Below, piece by piece: positions 1-9,135 of a DNA stretch of 64,000 nucleotides. Position numbers and translations under genes: made by a program. This stretch comes from Pseudomonas koreensis. Its GTDB lineage: Bacteria > Pseudomonadota > Gammaproteobacteria > Pseudomonadales > Pseudomonadaceae. The DNA lies in assembly GCF_025447595.1 (NCBI RefSeq), contig NZ_JAOEJU010000007.1, positions 62,001 to 126,000 on the forward strand, in the 5' to 3' direction. How positions within the stretch are numbered: the stretch's first letter is position 1; each line of letters starts with the position of its first letter. Under the pieces are notes generated by a model. The model did not search any database. It was not told the DNA's origin and saw nothing but the letters and a program-made list of their open reading frames with translations.

Positions 1-381
1 CTGACGCCGGAGCAACCGGTGCCACGCCTGGCCTTGCCGGACGATTTCACCGCCAGCCTCGAGCGCGCGGTGCAGATCATCCAGGGCGCACCCGAGCAGG
101 GTTCGGCGATCTGGGGCGCCTCGTCCAAAGGCGTGATCTATTCGCTGTTCCTGCAACGCGCCGGTGTGGCGGTGGATCGCGTGGTCGATATCAACCCGGC
201 CAAACAGGGGCGTTACCTGCCCCTGAGCGGCGCCCGGGTGTCCTCGCCGCAAGAGGCGATGGACGCCTTGCCCGAGGGCGCCAACCTGTTTGTGATGAAT
301 TCCAATTACCTCGAAGAGATCAAGCGGATGACCGGTGGACGTTACGTCTATCACGCCGTCGACAGCGCTTCGTTCCAGTGA
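1..381 (+). CDS. C-terminal part of a SAM-dependent sugar methyltransferase (partial, 5' end outside window)
   Basis: The frame is open from base 1 to the stop at 379-381, so only the last ~126 residues are present. They form a Rossmann-like segment with IWGASSKG, VDINPAKQGRYLP and a final VMNSNYLEEI stretch. This matches the C-terminal domain of sugar C-methyltransferases (Methyltransf_14 type), whose N-terminal zinc-binding and SAM domains would lie upstream. The stop is 17 bases before the ATG of the next gene, so the two are probably cotranscribed. A role in modifying a nucleotide sugar or flagellin glycan is inferred from position. The family call rests on the C-terminal domain alone. 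Confidence 0.7.
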   Translation: MTPEQPVPRLALPDDFTASLERAVQIIQGAPEQGSAIWGASSKGVIYSLFLQRAGVAVDRVVDINPAKQGRYLPLSGARVSSPQEAMDALPEGANLFVMNSNYLEEIKRMTGGRYVYHAVDSASFQ

Positions 382-398
382 CCCTTGAGATTTTGAAA

Positions 399-1136
399 AT
401 GACCGATAACAGCATCAACAAAGCTTTTGAAGCCGAATGCCGCGAGCAGATCGCCCAGCAGGGTGACGACCAGAAACTGACGGGCCTGGCCCGCGATTTC
501 TTCAACGAATCGGCCAAACACAAATACAGCTACCACTTCTCGTGGATGGGCCGTCCGATCATCCAGCTGCCGCAAGACATGATGGCCATGCAGGAAATCA
601 TCTGGCAGGTGAAGCCGGATCTGGTCATCGAGTGCGGCATCGCCCACGGCGGTTCGATCATCTACTACGCCTCCCTGCTGGAACTGCAAGGTCACGGCGA
701 AGTGCTGGGTATCGACCTCGACATTCGCCCACACAACCGTGAAGCCATCGAAAGTCACCCGATGAGCAAGCGCATCAAGATGATCGAAGGTTCTAGCATC
801 GACCCGGCCATCGCGGCCCAGGTGCGCGCGGCTGCCGAAGGCAAGAAAGTCATTCTGGTGCTCGACTCCAACCACACTCACGACCACGTGCTCGAAGAGC
901 TGCGCCTCTATGCGCCACTGGTTTCGGTCGACAGCTACTGCGTGGTGATGGACACCGTGGTTGAAGACATGCCGGCCGATTTCTTCCCGGATCGTCCATG
1001 GGGCCCGGGCGACAACCCGAAGACCGCCGTGTGGAAATACCTGGAAGAGAACAAGGATTTCGAGATCGATGTTCAGTTGCAGAACAAGCTGCTGATCACC
1101 GTGGCGCCGGACGGCTATCTGCGTCGCGTTCGTTAA
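399..1136 (+). CDS. Cephalosporin hydroxylase (CmcI)-family protein, likely SAM-dependent sugar O-methyltransferase
   Basis: This 245-aa protein has the class I SAM-binding loop VIECGIAHGGSIIYYASL, an acidic strand end GIDLDIRPHN and a VLDSNHTHDHV motif typical of the CmcI/rhamnosyl O-methyltransferase family. Members methylate hydroxyls on sugars or antibiotics, and the 'hydroxylase' name is historical. ATG 399 was chosen over the in-frame GTG at 378, which overlaps the upstream stop; GAGA precedes the ATG. It lies between a sugar methyltransferase and a glycosyltransferase in a flagellin glycosylation island, so O-methylation of the glycan is the likely role. The substrate is unknown. Confidence 0.8.
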   Translation: MTDNSINKAFEAECREQIAQQGDDQKLTGLARDFFNESAKHKYSYHFSWMGRPIIQLPQDMMAMQEIIWQVKPDLVIECGIAHGGSIIYYASLLELQGHGEVLGIDLDIRPHNREAIESHPMSKRIKMIEGSSIDPAIAAQVRAAAEGKKVILVLDSNHTHDHVLEELRLYAPLVSVDSYCVVMDTVVEDMPADFFPDRPWGPGDNPKTAVWKYLEENKDFEIDVQLQNKLLITVAPDGYLRRVR

Positions 1137-1191
1137 TTCGCAACATCACCAAAGCGTTATCTCGGCGAGTCGCCGGTTGTGGAGAGAAGTT

Positions 1192-4107
1192 ATGCAAGGC
1201 AAGTACAGTTCTGAATTGACGCTACCGCTCAACGAGCTGTTGACCGTGGTGCTGATTACGCACAATCGTCCGGCGTTCCTGCGTCGGGCGGTGAAGTATT
1301 ACAGCAGCTTGCCCTGCAAAATCATGGTGCTGGACTCCACGGTCGAGCGGCCCGAGGGGGATTTTTCCGCCGTTGATTATCACCACGTGCCGCAGTTTGC
1401 CTACTGGGGCATGCAGGCCAAGCTGGCTTATGGTGTCGAGCGACTGACAACGCCGTACATGGTGCTGGCAGCCGATGACGACTTCATCCTGCACGATTCG
1501 CTGGCCGAGTCCGTGAGCTTCCTGCACGCGAACCAGGACTATGGCATGTGCCACGGCTATTGCCTGATGTACCTGACGCTGACCAACGGCGTGAACTACT
1601 ACCGTCGGGACAAGAAGGTCCAGGAAGACTACGCGTCGGAGCGGGCTCAGGATCGGGTTATCGATTACATGAGTCAGTACATCCCGCCGTTCTATGCGGT
1701 GACGCGTACCGACCTGATGAAAACCTGGCACTCGGCATTGCCGGCCGGCACCAATTTTCAATGGCAGGAAATCGGCCACGTGTATTTCCTGCTGGCCAGT
1801 GCCAAGGCACGGATTCTACCGATTCCCTACGTGGTCCGCGAAATCAACTACGGCGTCTCCGAGCACAATACCGATGTGTTTCATTCGTTGACCTACGTCG
1901 ATACCAAATCGGTTGCCGAGCGAGAGGCCTTTGCCGAGTTCCTCACCTCGTTGCCTTGTGCTATCGAAGGGCTCGACGCCGCACAGGCCAAAGCGTTTGC
2001 CCTGAAAAGTTTCGATGCGATGGCCGAGAGCCTGCGCAGCGGTCGTGCACTGACCGCGGAACTGATTTTCGAATCGGTCTGGAGTCAGGAAAAGAAGGTG
2101 CCGGATCGTCGTTTCGGGCCGCTGCAGTACGTCGAAATGCCGTTCTACAACCAGGCGTTCTTCGACCGTCTGGAACAGTTCGAATTCATGCTCCACGCCA
2201 TGCCGGCCGGTCGCATCCAGCTGGAAGGGCTGGAGGGCGTATGGACGCGTCAGGCGCACTTGCTGCAGGCGCGCAATAACGATACGGCAGAAAGCGTGAC
2301 TGACCGGTTGTGGCAGGCGCACGACCTCAGTGCGTTCAACCAGACGGTCGTCAAACGCCTGTCGAAGCAATTGCAGGCGTCGGATGAGGACGAAGCGGCG
2401 CATGCCTTGAACGACTGGATCGCTCGCCTCGAGGCGTTTGCGGACGATGACCAGCAGGCCATGTTCGACAAAACGAAGTCCGGTCGCCTGCTCAAGTGGC
2501 TGGCTGCCCGCGAGCCCTCCGCCGACCAATTGCAGGCGATTGCCCGTCATCTGGCGGTCAACGGCGGTGGCCCGCAGTTCGGTATTTTCCTGCTGGACCT
2601 GGATAACGACATCGACAAGTTGCAGGTCTCGCTCGACAGCCTGCTTGAGGGCCACTGCAAAGCGTTCCGGATTGTGGTGCTCACCACCGGTGAAGCACCG
2701 AGCGCTACCACCGCGCAGAACACCCTGCACTTTGTCCGCGTGACCCAGAGCAACTTTGTCGACAAGCTCAATCAGAGTGCCCAGCAGTCGCCTTGCGACT
2801 GGCTGCTGCTGGCACAGGCCGGCGATCAGTTCACCGCCAGTGGCTTGTTGCGCGCCAGCCTGGAACTGATGGACGCGGGCCAGATTCGTGCAGTCGCCAC
2901 TGACGAGATCCAGCGCCAGGAGAGCGGCGCGCTGGTTGACGTGTTCCGCCCTGGTATCAATCTTGATCTGCTGCAAAGCGTGCCGTCGCTGATGGCGCGT
3001 CACTGGCTGGTCCGTCGCGACGTCCTGCTGGATGCGGGTGGCTATCAGGCCGACTTCAACAAGGCGCTGGAACTGGACTTGCTGCTGCGCATCATCGAGC
3101 AGGGTGGTCTGGACGGTCTGGCACACCTTGACGAACCCCTGCTGATCACTCAGGCAGTGGCACCGGAAGAGAATGCCCACGAGCGTCAGGCCCTGCTGCG
3201 CCATCTGGGTAATCGTGGCTACAAGGCCAAGGTCAACTCGACCCTGCCGGGTACCTGGCAGATTGATTATCGTCATGCCGAGCAGCCGCTGGTGTCGATC
3301 ATTGTGCCGGTCATCGATGATGTACGTGCGTTGCAGCGCTGCCTGGAAAGCGTGGTGCTCAAGACCCGCTACAGCCGCTTTGAGGTACTGGTGGCGGCCA
3401 ATCCAAATACGTCGGCCGAGGTCAACGATTGGCTGGGTTCCCTGCAGCACGCCAAGGTGCGTGTGCTGCGTGCCGATCAGCCGTTGTGTGACGCGGCGCT
3501 GTGCAACGCGGCCAGCGAGCAGGCGCAAGGTGACTATCTGGTGCTGTTGGCGGCGGACAGTGAGGTGGTCAATCCGAACTGGATCGACTTGCTGCTCAAC
3601 CACGCCCTGCGGCCGGAAGTGGGCATCGTCGGTGGCAAACTGGTAAGCCGCGACGGCAAGGTTTCTCAGGCCGGCTTGATCCTCGGCCTCAACGATGGCG
3701 TCGGTTCGCCCTTCATTGGCGAGAAGCACAGCGCCGGGGGCTACATGCAGCGCCTGGCTGTCGAGCAGAATTACTCGGCCGTGTCCAAGGTCTGCCTGAT
3801 GATCGGCAAGGAGTTGTTCAATGCGCTGGGCGGTCTCGATGAAGTGACGTTCGCCGACGGCTTCAGCGATATCGACCTGTGCCTTAAGGCGGGTCAGGCC
3901 GGCTATCTCAATGTGTGGACGCCTCTGGTGCAGGTGCTGCATACCGGCGAGTTGCCGCAGGCACCGCAAGCCTTGGCGGCATTGCGCGAAAAATGGAGCA
4001 CGGCTTTCGCGCAGGATCCGGCCTACAACGCCAATCTGGCGTTGACCGGCAAAGGTTTCACGCTGGGCGAAAATACTTCGATCAACTGGGCACAGTTGCT
4101 CGCTTGA
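1192..4107 (+). CDS. Large multidomain family 2 glycosyltransferase (flagellin glycosylation)
   Basis: The protein has 971 aa. Three GT-like modules can be seen. Module 1 (about 15-330) opens with LTVVLITHNRPAFLRRAV and has a DDD metal site at residues 95-97 in MVLAADDDF, as in TIGR00180-type transferases. Module 2 (about 460-690) has a degenerate AQAGDQ in that position. Module 3 (about 698-950) opens with PLVSIIVPVIDD and has AADSEV there, followed by GGLDEVTFADGFSDIDLC. Start ATG 1192 follows GGAGAGAAG; an in-frame TTG at 1177 lies inside the leader. Only module 1 keeps a full DxD motif, so it is the best candidate for catalysis. It probably transfers sugars to flagellin or the glycan. Confidence 0.82.
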   Translation: MQGKYSSELTLPLNELLTVVLITHNRPAFLRRAVKYYSSLPCKIMVLDSTVERPEGDFSAVDYHHVPQFAYWGMQAKLAYGVERLTTPYMVLAADDDFILHDSLAESVSFLHANQDYGMCHGYCLMYLTLTNGVNYYRRDKKVQEDYASERAQDRVIDYMSQYIPPFYAVTRTDLMKTWHSALPAGTNFQWQEIGHVYFLLASAKARILPIPYVVREINYGVSEHNTDVFHSLTYVDTKSVAEREAFAEFLTSLPCAIEGLDAAQAKAFALKSFDAMAESLRSGRALTAELIFESVWSQEKKVPDRRFGPLQYVEMPFYNQAFFDRLEQFEFMLHAMPAGRIQLEGLEGVWTRQAHLLQARNNDTAESVTDRLWQAHDLSAFNQTVVKRLSKQLQASDEDEAAHALNDWIARLEAFADDDQQAMFDKTKSGRLLKWLAAREPSADQLQAIARHLAVNGGGPQFGIFLLDLDNDIDKLQVSLDSLLEGHCKAFRIVVLTTGEAPSATTAQNTLHFVRVTQSNFVDKLNQSAQQSPCDWLLLAQAGDQFTASGLLRASLELMDAGQIRAVATDEIQRQESGALVDVFRPGINLDLLQSVPSLMARHWLVRRDVLLDAGGYQADFNKALELDLLLRIIEQGGLDGLAHLDEPLLITQAVAPEENAHERQALLRHLGNRGYKAKVNSTLPGTWQIDYRHAEQPLVSIIVPVIDDVRALQRCLESVVLKTRYSRFEVLVAANPNTSAEVNDWLGSLQHAKVRVLRADQPLCDAALCNAASEQAQGDYLVLLAADSEVVNPNWIDLLLNHALRPEVGIVGGKLVSRDGKVSQAGLILGLNDGVGSPFIGEKHSAGGYMQRLAVEQNYSAVSKVCLMIGKELFNALGGLDEVTFADGFSDIDLCLKAGQAGYLNVWTPLVQVLHTGELPQAPQALAALREKWSTAFAQDPAYNANLALTGKGFTLGENTSINWAQLLA

Positions 4108-4137
4108 GCCTGCCGGGCAGGGAACAGGAATCAGAAC

Positions 4138-5139
4138 ATGTTCAACGGTAAATCGATTTTCATCTCCGGTGGCACTGGCTCGTTCGGGCGCAAGTTCATC
4201 GCGCGCCTGCTCGAGCAATACCAGCCCAAGCGCGTGGTGGTGTTCTCCCGGGATGAGCTCAAGCAATACGAAATGCAGCAGACGTTCAATGCGCCGTGCA
4301 TGCGTTACTTCCTCGGTGACGTGCGCGACGCCGATCGTCTGCGCCAGGCCATGCGCGGTATCGATTACGTGGTGCATGCCGCGGCGTTGAAGCAGGTGCC
4401 GGCGGCGGAATACAACCCGACCGAATGCATCCGCACCAACGTCAACGGCGCGGAGAACATCATCGCCGCCGCCATCGACAACGGCGTGAAGAAAGTCGTC
4501 GCGCTGTCCACCGACAAGGCCGCGAGCCCGATCAACCTGTATGGCGCCACCAAGTTGCTGTCGGACAAGTTGTTCGTTGCGGCCAACAACATCGCCGGCG
4601 AACAGCAGACGCGTTTCGCCGTGGTGCGCTACGGCAACGTCGCCGGTTCGCGCGGCTCGGTGGTGCCCTTTTTCAGCAAGCTGATCGCCGATGGCGCGAC
4701 AGAACTGCCGATTACCGACGAGCGCATGACCCGCTTCTGGATCACCCTCGATCACGGCGTGCAATTTGTGCTCGACAGTTTTGCGCGGATGCACGGCGGC
4801 GAAGTGTTCGTGCCGAAGATTCCGTCGATCCGCGTGGTGGATCTGGCGCGCGGCATGGCCGAGCACCTGCCGCACAAGAACGTCGGCATCCGTCCGGGCG
4901 AGAAACTGCACGAGCTGATGGTGCCGCTGGACGATGCGCGGATGACCCTGGAGTTCGCCGATCACTACACCATCCAGCCGTCGATTCGTTTCACCAGCGT
5001 CGACGTGGATTTTGCCGAGGACAAACTCGGTGAGCGTGGCGTGCCGGTCAGCGAAGATTTCGAATACCGCTCCGACACCAACCCGCATTTCCTTTCGGTG
5101 GGGCAGATCGCCGATCTGCACGCGAAGCTGTCGGTATGA
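4138..5139 (+). CDS. pseB: UDP-N-acetylglucosamine 4,6-dehydratase (inverting), PseB
   Basis: This 333-aa protein catalyses the first step of CMP-pseudaminic acid synthesis, dehydration and C5 epimerisation of UDP-GlcNAc. It is an extended SDR protein. GGTGSFG at residues 11-17 binds NADP, STDKAA at 124-129 holds the catalytic Asp/Lys, and YGATK at 135-139 supplies the Tyr/Lys pair. The absence of an N-terminal membrane region separates it from the larger WbpM/FlaA1-type dehydratases. Its last four bases (ATGA) overlap the start of pseC, which indicates translational coupling. Confidence 0.95.
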   Translation: MFNGKSIFISGGTGSFGRKFIARLLEQYQPKRVVVFSRDELKQYEMQQTFNAPCMRYFLGDVRDADRLRQAMRGIDYVVHAAALKQVPAAEYNPTECIRTNVNGAENIIAAAIDNGVKKVVALSTDKAASPINLYGATKLLSDKLFVAANNIAGEQQTRFAVVRYGNVAGSRGSVVPFFSKLIADGATELPITDERMTRFWITLDHGVQFVLDSFARMHGGEVFVPKIPSIRVVDLARGMAEHLPHKNVGIRPGEKLHELMVPLDDARMTLEFADHYTIQPSIRFTSVDVDFAEDKLGERGVPVSEDFEYRSDTNPHFLSVGQIADLHAKLSV

Positions 5140-6293
5140 TTCCCTACGGTCGGCAAAGCCTCGACCAGGCGGACATCGACGCGGTCGTCGAGGTGTTGCA
5201 GTCCGACTGGTTGACTCAGGGCCCGACCATCGAACGCTTCGAGCAGGCGATGGCCGAGCGTTGTCAGGCCGACTTCGCCGTGGCGGTGTGCAACGCCACG
5301 GCGGCGCTGCACATTGCCTGTCTGGCGGCGGGGCTGGGAGCCGGCGACCGCTTGTGGACCACGCCGAACACCTTTCTCGCGTCGGCCAACTGCGGCCGTT
5401 ATTGCGGTGCCGACGTTGATTTCGTCGACATCGATCCGCTGACCTGGAACCTCGATGCCGAGGTTCTGGCGAGCAAACTTGATGCTGCCGAACGCGACGG
5501 CACGCTGCCCAAAGTGCTGGTGGCGGTGGCGTTCTCCGGGCAAAGCTGCGACATGCGGCGAATTGCCGAACTGGCCGCGCGCTACAACTTCACGGTGATC
5601 GAAGACGCTTCCCACGCGGTCGGCGCAAGCTATGCCGGGCGTCCGGTGGGCTGCGGTGAATTTGCCGCGATGACCGTGTTCAGCTTCCACCCGGTCAAGA
5701 TCATCACCAGCGGCGAAGGCGGCATGGTGCTGACCAATCGCCCGGAACTGGCCGAGCGTCTGCAACGCCTGCGCAGCCACGGCATGACCCGCGATCCGCA
5801 GCAGATGACCGAACCCAGCCACGGCCCGTGGTACTACCAGCAGGTCGAGCTGGGGTTCAATTACCGGATCACCGATCTGCAAGCTGCGCTGGGTCTGTCG
5901 CAACTGAGCAAACTGGACGAGTTCATCGCCCGTCGTCGGGAGCTGGCTGCGCGTTACGACCGCTTGCTGGCGTACTTGCCGGTGACTGTGCCGAGCCTCC
6001 AGCCGGACGCCGAATCGGCCTGGCATCTTTACGTGGTGCGTTTGCAGACGGATCGCATCCGCCTCAGCCATCGTCAGGTGTTCGAAGGCTTGCGTGCCGC
6101 CGGCATCGGCGTGAACCTGCACTACATTCCAGTGCATTTGCAGCCGTACTATCGTGACCTGGGTTTCGCCGAGGGTGACTTCCCCGAAGCCGAGCGTTAT
6201 TACGCCGAAGCGATCAGCCTGCCGCTGTTCCCGTTGCTGAGCGATCAGCAGCAGGACTACGTGGTCGAGCAATTGCGTCGGTTGACTGAATGA
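5136..6293 (+). CDS. pseC: UDP-4-amino-4,6-dideoxy-N-acetyl-beta-L-altrosamine transaminase, PseC
   Basis: This 385-aa protein is a DegT/DnrJ/EryC1/StrS-type PLP aminotransferase. It aminates the 4-keto product of PseB using glutamate. The Schiff-base lysine is K188 in SFHPVKIITSGEGG, and the PLP-ring aspartate is D157 in VIEDASHAVGA. Length and motifs match PseC. ATG 5136 overlaps the pseB stop, and the gene sits second in the pse operon as expected for pathway order. Confidence 0.94.
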   Translation: MIPYGRQSLDQADIDAVVEVLQSDWLTQGPTIERFEQAMAERCQADFAVAVCNATAALHIACLAAGLGAGDRLWTTPNTFLASANCGRYCGADVDFVDIDPLTWNLDAEVLASKLDAAERDGTLPKVLVAVAFSGQSCDMRRIAELAARYNFTVIEDASHAVGASYAGRPVGCGEFAAMTVFSFHPVKIITSGEGGMVLTNRPELAERLQRLRSHGMTRDPQQMTEPSHGPWYYQQVELGFNYRITDLQAALGLSQLSKLDEFIARRRELAARYDRLLAYLPVTVPSLQPDAESAWHLYVVRLQTDRIRLSHRQVFEGLRAAGIGVNLHYIPVHLQPYYRDLGFAEGDFPEAERYYAEAISLPLFPLLSDQQQDYVVEQLRRLTE

Positions 6294-6323
6294 GTGCCGC
6301 TGCGGCGGTGGATGGAAACGGTA

Positions 6324-6944
6324 ATGCGTGATCTGAGCGAGCAGGAACAATTCTGGCAGGGCGAATTCGGCAACCAGTACGTTGACCGCAACGTCGGCCA
6401 GCCACTGGTGGCGGCCAATCTGGCATTGTTCGCCAAGGCGCTGACCCGGGCCGGGCGAATCGACAGCCTGCTGGAGCTGGGCACCAACGCCGGCAACAAC
6501 TTGCAGGCGCTGCGTCAGCTGCTGCCGCGCTGCGAGCTGTTCGGGGTCGAAATCAATGCCAGTGCCTGCGCCCAGGCGCGTGCGCTGGAGATTGCGAACA
6601 TCTGGCACGGTTCGCTGTTCGACTTTCCCCGTGAGCGCCAATACGACCTGACCCTGAGCAAAGGCGTGCTGATCCATCTGGCGCCGGAGCTGTTGGCGAC
6701 GGCGTATGCGCAGTTGTATGAGTTGAGCTCGCGCTACATCCTGATCGCCGAGTACTACAATCCCTCGCCGGTGGAAGTGTCCTATCGCGGCAACAGCGGC
6801 AAGCTGTTCAAGCGCGATTTCGCCGGGGAAATGCTCGATCGCTATCCTGATCTGCAACTGCTGGACTACGGCTTCGGTTATCACCGCGATCCGCAATTTC
6901 CGGTGGACGACATCACCTGGTTCCTGCTGGAAAAACGTCCTTGA
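6324..6944 (+). CDS. Pseudaminic acid biosynthesis-associated methyltransferase
   Basis: This class I SAM methyltransferase of about 206 aa starts with a SEQEQFWQGEFGNQYVDRN segment, followed by the SAM loop LLELGTNAGNNLQAL and LSKGVLIHLAPE. This is the pattern of the Pse-associated methylase family (TIGR03587-like) found inside pse clusters. ATG 6324 (preceded by GGAAACGG) was chosen. In-frame ATG 6312 and GTG 6294, the latter directly after the pseC stop, are alternatives that add 4 and 10 residues. The TTG start of pseF overlaps its stop. Its methyl acceptor is unknown; a Pse intermediate or derivative is inferred. Confidence 0.85.
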   Translation: MRDLSEQEQFWQGEFGNQYVDRNVGQPLVAANLALFAKALTRAGRIDSLLELGTNAGNNLQALRQLLPRCELFGVEINASACAQARALEIANIWHGSLFDFPRERQYDLTLSKGVLIHLAPELLATAYAQLYELSSRYILIAEYYNPSPVEVSYRGNSGKLFKRDFAGEMLDRYPDLQLLDYGFGYHRDPQFPVDDITWFLLEKRP

Positions 6945-7636
6945 ACAACGTCGCAATCATCCCGGCCCGCGGGGGCAGCAAACGCATCCCGCGCAAGAAC
7001 CTCAAGCCGTTCGACGGCGTGCCGATGATTGTCCGTTCGATTCGCACGGCCCTCGATTCGGGGTTGTTCGAGCAAGTGGTGGTCAGCACCGACGACGAAG
7101 AGATCGCGGACGTGGCGCGGGCCAGCGGTGCTCACGTGCCTTTCATGCGTCCGGCGGAACTGGCCGATGATTTCACCGGTACTGCGGCGGTGATCGTGCA
7201 TGCCTTGGAGCAACTGCCGGCCTTCGACTACGCCTGCTGTGTGTACGCCACGGCGCCGTTGTTGCAGGCGCGGTTTCTGCGACAGGGCCTGGAGTTGCTG
7301 GCGCAGCATCCGGACAAATCGTTTGCTTTTTCAGTGACCGATTTCGGCTTTCCGGTGCAGCGCGCCTTGACCCTGGACGGGCAGGGCGCGCTGACGGCGT
7401 TGTACCCCGAATTTCGCGATACCCGATCCCAGGATCTGCCGGTCGCCTTTCAGGATGCCGGGCAGTTTTACTGGGGGCGCAGCGAGGCCTGGTTGCGTGG
7501 CGAGATTCTGTATTCGCCGACCAGTCTGCCGGTGATCCTGCCCCGGCATCTGGTGCAAGACATCGATACCGTCGAAGACTGGAAGCGCGCCGAATACCTT
7601 TACGCCGCCCTCAAGGCTGGTGGAGAGCTGCAATGA
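6941..7636 (+). CDS. pseF: Pseudaminic acid cytidylyltransferase, PseF
   Basis: This 231-aa enzyme activates pseudaminic acid with CTP to give CMP-Pse. The CMP-sugar synthetase signature VAIIPARGGSKRIPRKN is at residues 4-20, and CVYATAPLL and PVILPRHLVQDIDTVEDW follow later. It starts at TTG 6941, overlapping the previous stop by four bases, and no ATG nearby would preserve the N-terminal nucleotide-binding motif. It overlaps pseG by four bases (ATGA). The family is close to NeuA and KdsB; the cluster context decides for PseF. Confidence 0.93.
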   Translation: MNNVAIIPARGGSKRIPRKNLKPFDGVPMIVRSIRTALDSGLFEQVVVSTDDEEIADVARASGAHVPFMRPAELADDFTGTAAVIVHALEQLPAFDYACCVYATAPLLQARFLRQGLELLAQHPDKSFAFSVTDFGFPVQRALTLDGQGALTALYPEFRDTRSQDLPVAFQDAGQFYWGRSEAWLRGEILYSPTSLPVILPRHLVQDIDTVEDWKRAEYLYAALKAGGELQ

Positions 7637-9135
7637 GAGTGCTGATCCGCGCCGACGCCTCGCCGACCATCGGCAGCGGCCATATCGCCCGTTGCCTGAC
7701 ACTGGCGCGGGTGCTGCGCACGCAGGGCAGTCATGTCGCGTTTGCCTGTCGCCGTTTGCCGGGGCATCGGCTCGATGCGTTGCAGAGCGAAGGCTTCGAG
7801 ACCTTCGCGTTGCCGGATCGCTATGCCGGTGAAGACCCGGAGCAGGCTATTGAATCGATGCTGCCGTGGCACGCGGATATCGAGGCACTGGCGGCGCAAT
7901 TGGAAGGGCAGCCTGAGTTTGACTGGGTCATCGTCGACCATTACGGCCTCGACCATCACTGGCAGACCGCTGCCCGTCGCTTCGCACCACGGATTGCCGC
8001 CGTCGACGATCTGGCGACCCGGCGCTACAGCGTGGATCTGCTGCTCAATCAGAATCTGTCGGGCCTCAGCGAAAACTATCAGCCGCTGCTGCCGGCCGGT
8101 TGCCGAACGCTGCTCGGTCCGCGCTTCGCCATGTTGCGCGAAGAGTTCAGTGGCCCGGCCATCGAGATCAAACCGGTGGCGCGCCGGGTGCTGGTGAATT
8201 TCGGCGGCTTCGATGCGGCGCGCCAGACCCATCACGCGATGCTGGCGCTGGCGGATTTTTCCGGGCTTGAAGTGGATTTTGTCGCCGGTGCCGACAACCC
8301 GGCCTGGGCAGAGATGCAGGCGCTGGCCGAAACGCGGCCGCACTGGCGGCTGCACAGTTTTGTCAGCGATTTTCATCGGCGCATGACCGAGGCCGACCTG
8401 TTTATCGGTGCCGGCGGCGGCACCAGTTGGGAACGCGCGGCGCTGGGCCTGCCGACGATCTGCATCGCGGTGTCGAACAACCAGCAGGCCAACGGCGAAG
8501 TGATGGCGGCGGCCGGCGCGCATGTGTTCATGGGTGCGCGGGAGCAGATCAGCGTCGAACAACTGCGCGATGCCGTCGGCTTTGTCGTGGGCAACTTTTA
8601 TCTGCGCCATAGCCTGGCCGAGCGTTCGCGGCAACTGGTCGACGGGCGCGGTGCGCTGCGGGTAGCGGCGGCACTGGCCGGTGCGGTGCTCAAGTTGCGT
8701 CTGGCGACGCCGGATGACGCACAGTTGCTGTTCGATGGACGCAATGCCGAGGCTGTGCGCCGCTGGTCGCTGGACAGCGGGGCGATCGATTGGACGCAGC
8801 ACGTGAACTGGCTGGACGCGAGCCTGCGCAATCCTCAGCGATTGCTGCTGGTAGCCGAGGCGGATGACGGCCCGGTCGGTGTCCTGCGCTACGATCTGCG
8901 CGGCTTTGAGGCAGAGGTTTCGCTGTATCTGCTCGAGGGGCGTTTCGGTCTGGGTTGGGGCAGGGCGCTGCTGGCGCAGGGTGAGGCTTTTGTATCCGCG
9001 CACTGGCCGCAGATGACCGCCATCACCGCCCAGGTGTTGCCGGCCAATCGGCCCTCGATGAATGTTTTTTGTGACGCCGGGTTCACCCAGAGTGCCTGCG
9101 CGTTCAGCAAGGTTTTGAAGGAATCCCGTCTATGA
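7633..9135 (+). CDS. pseG: PseG UDP-sugar hydrolase fused to a GNAT acetyltransferase (PseH-like)
   Basis: The protein has 500 aa. Residues 1 to about 340 are PseG, which removes UDP from UDP-2,4-diacetamido-2,4,6-trideoxy-L-altrose. The N-terminal GSGHIARCL motif places the family's catalytic histidine at position 17, and FIGAGGGTSWERAALGLPT forms the nucleotide site. Residues about 353-500 form a GNAT domain (LRLATPDDAQLLFDGRNAEAV at its start, GLGWGRALLAQGEAF as the acetyl-CoA loop) that can supply the PseH step, N4-acetylation. No separate pseH is visible in the window. The domain order is the reverse of the reaction order, since acetylation precedes hydrolysis. Confidence 0.92.
   Translation: MRVLIRADASPTIGSGHIARCLTLARVLRTQGSHVAFACRRLPGHRLDALQSEGFETFALPDRYAGEDPEQAIESMLPWHADIEALAAQLEGQPEFDWVIVDHYGLDHHWQTAARRFAPRIAAVDDLATRRYSVDLLLNQNLSGLSENYQPLLPAGCRTLLGPRFAMLREEFSGPAIEIKPVARRVLVNFGGFDAARQTHHAMLALADFSGLEVDFVAGADNPAWAEMQALAETRPHWRLHSFVSDFHRRMTEADLFIGAGGGTSWERAALGLPTICIAVSNNQQANGEVMAAAGAHVFMGAREQISVEQLRDAVGFVVGNFYLRHSLAERSRQLVDGRGALRVAAALAGAVLKLRLATPDDAQLLFDGRNAEAVRRWSLDSGAIDWTQHVNWLDASLRNPQRLLLVAEADDGPVGVLRYDLRGFEAEVSLYLLEGRFGLGWGRALLAQGEAFVSAHWPQMTAITAQVLPANRPSMNVFCDAGFTQSACAFSKVLKESRL

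Noticed and set aside
1816..5121. A 1101-codon open frame on the minus strand
   Set aside because: Antisense to the glycosyltransferase and pseB, rich in His/Arg/Gln as expected for the reverse of high-GC genes, with no domain seen. The same holds for long minus-strand frames at 4965-6956, 31209-33806 and 44431-46860.
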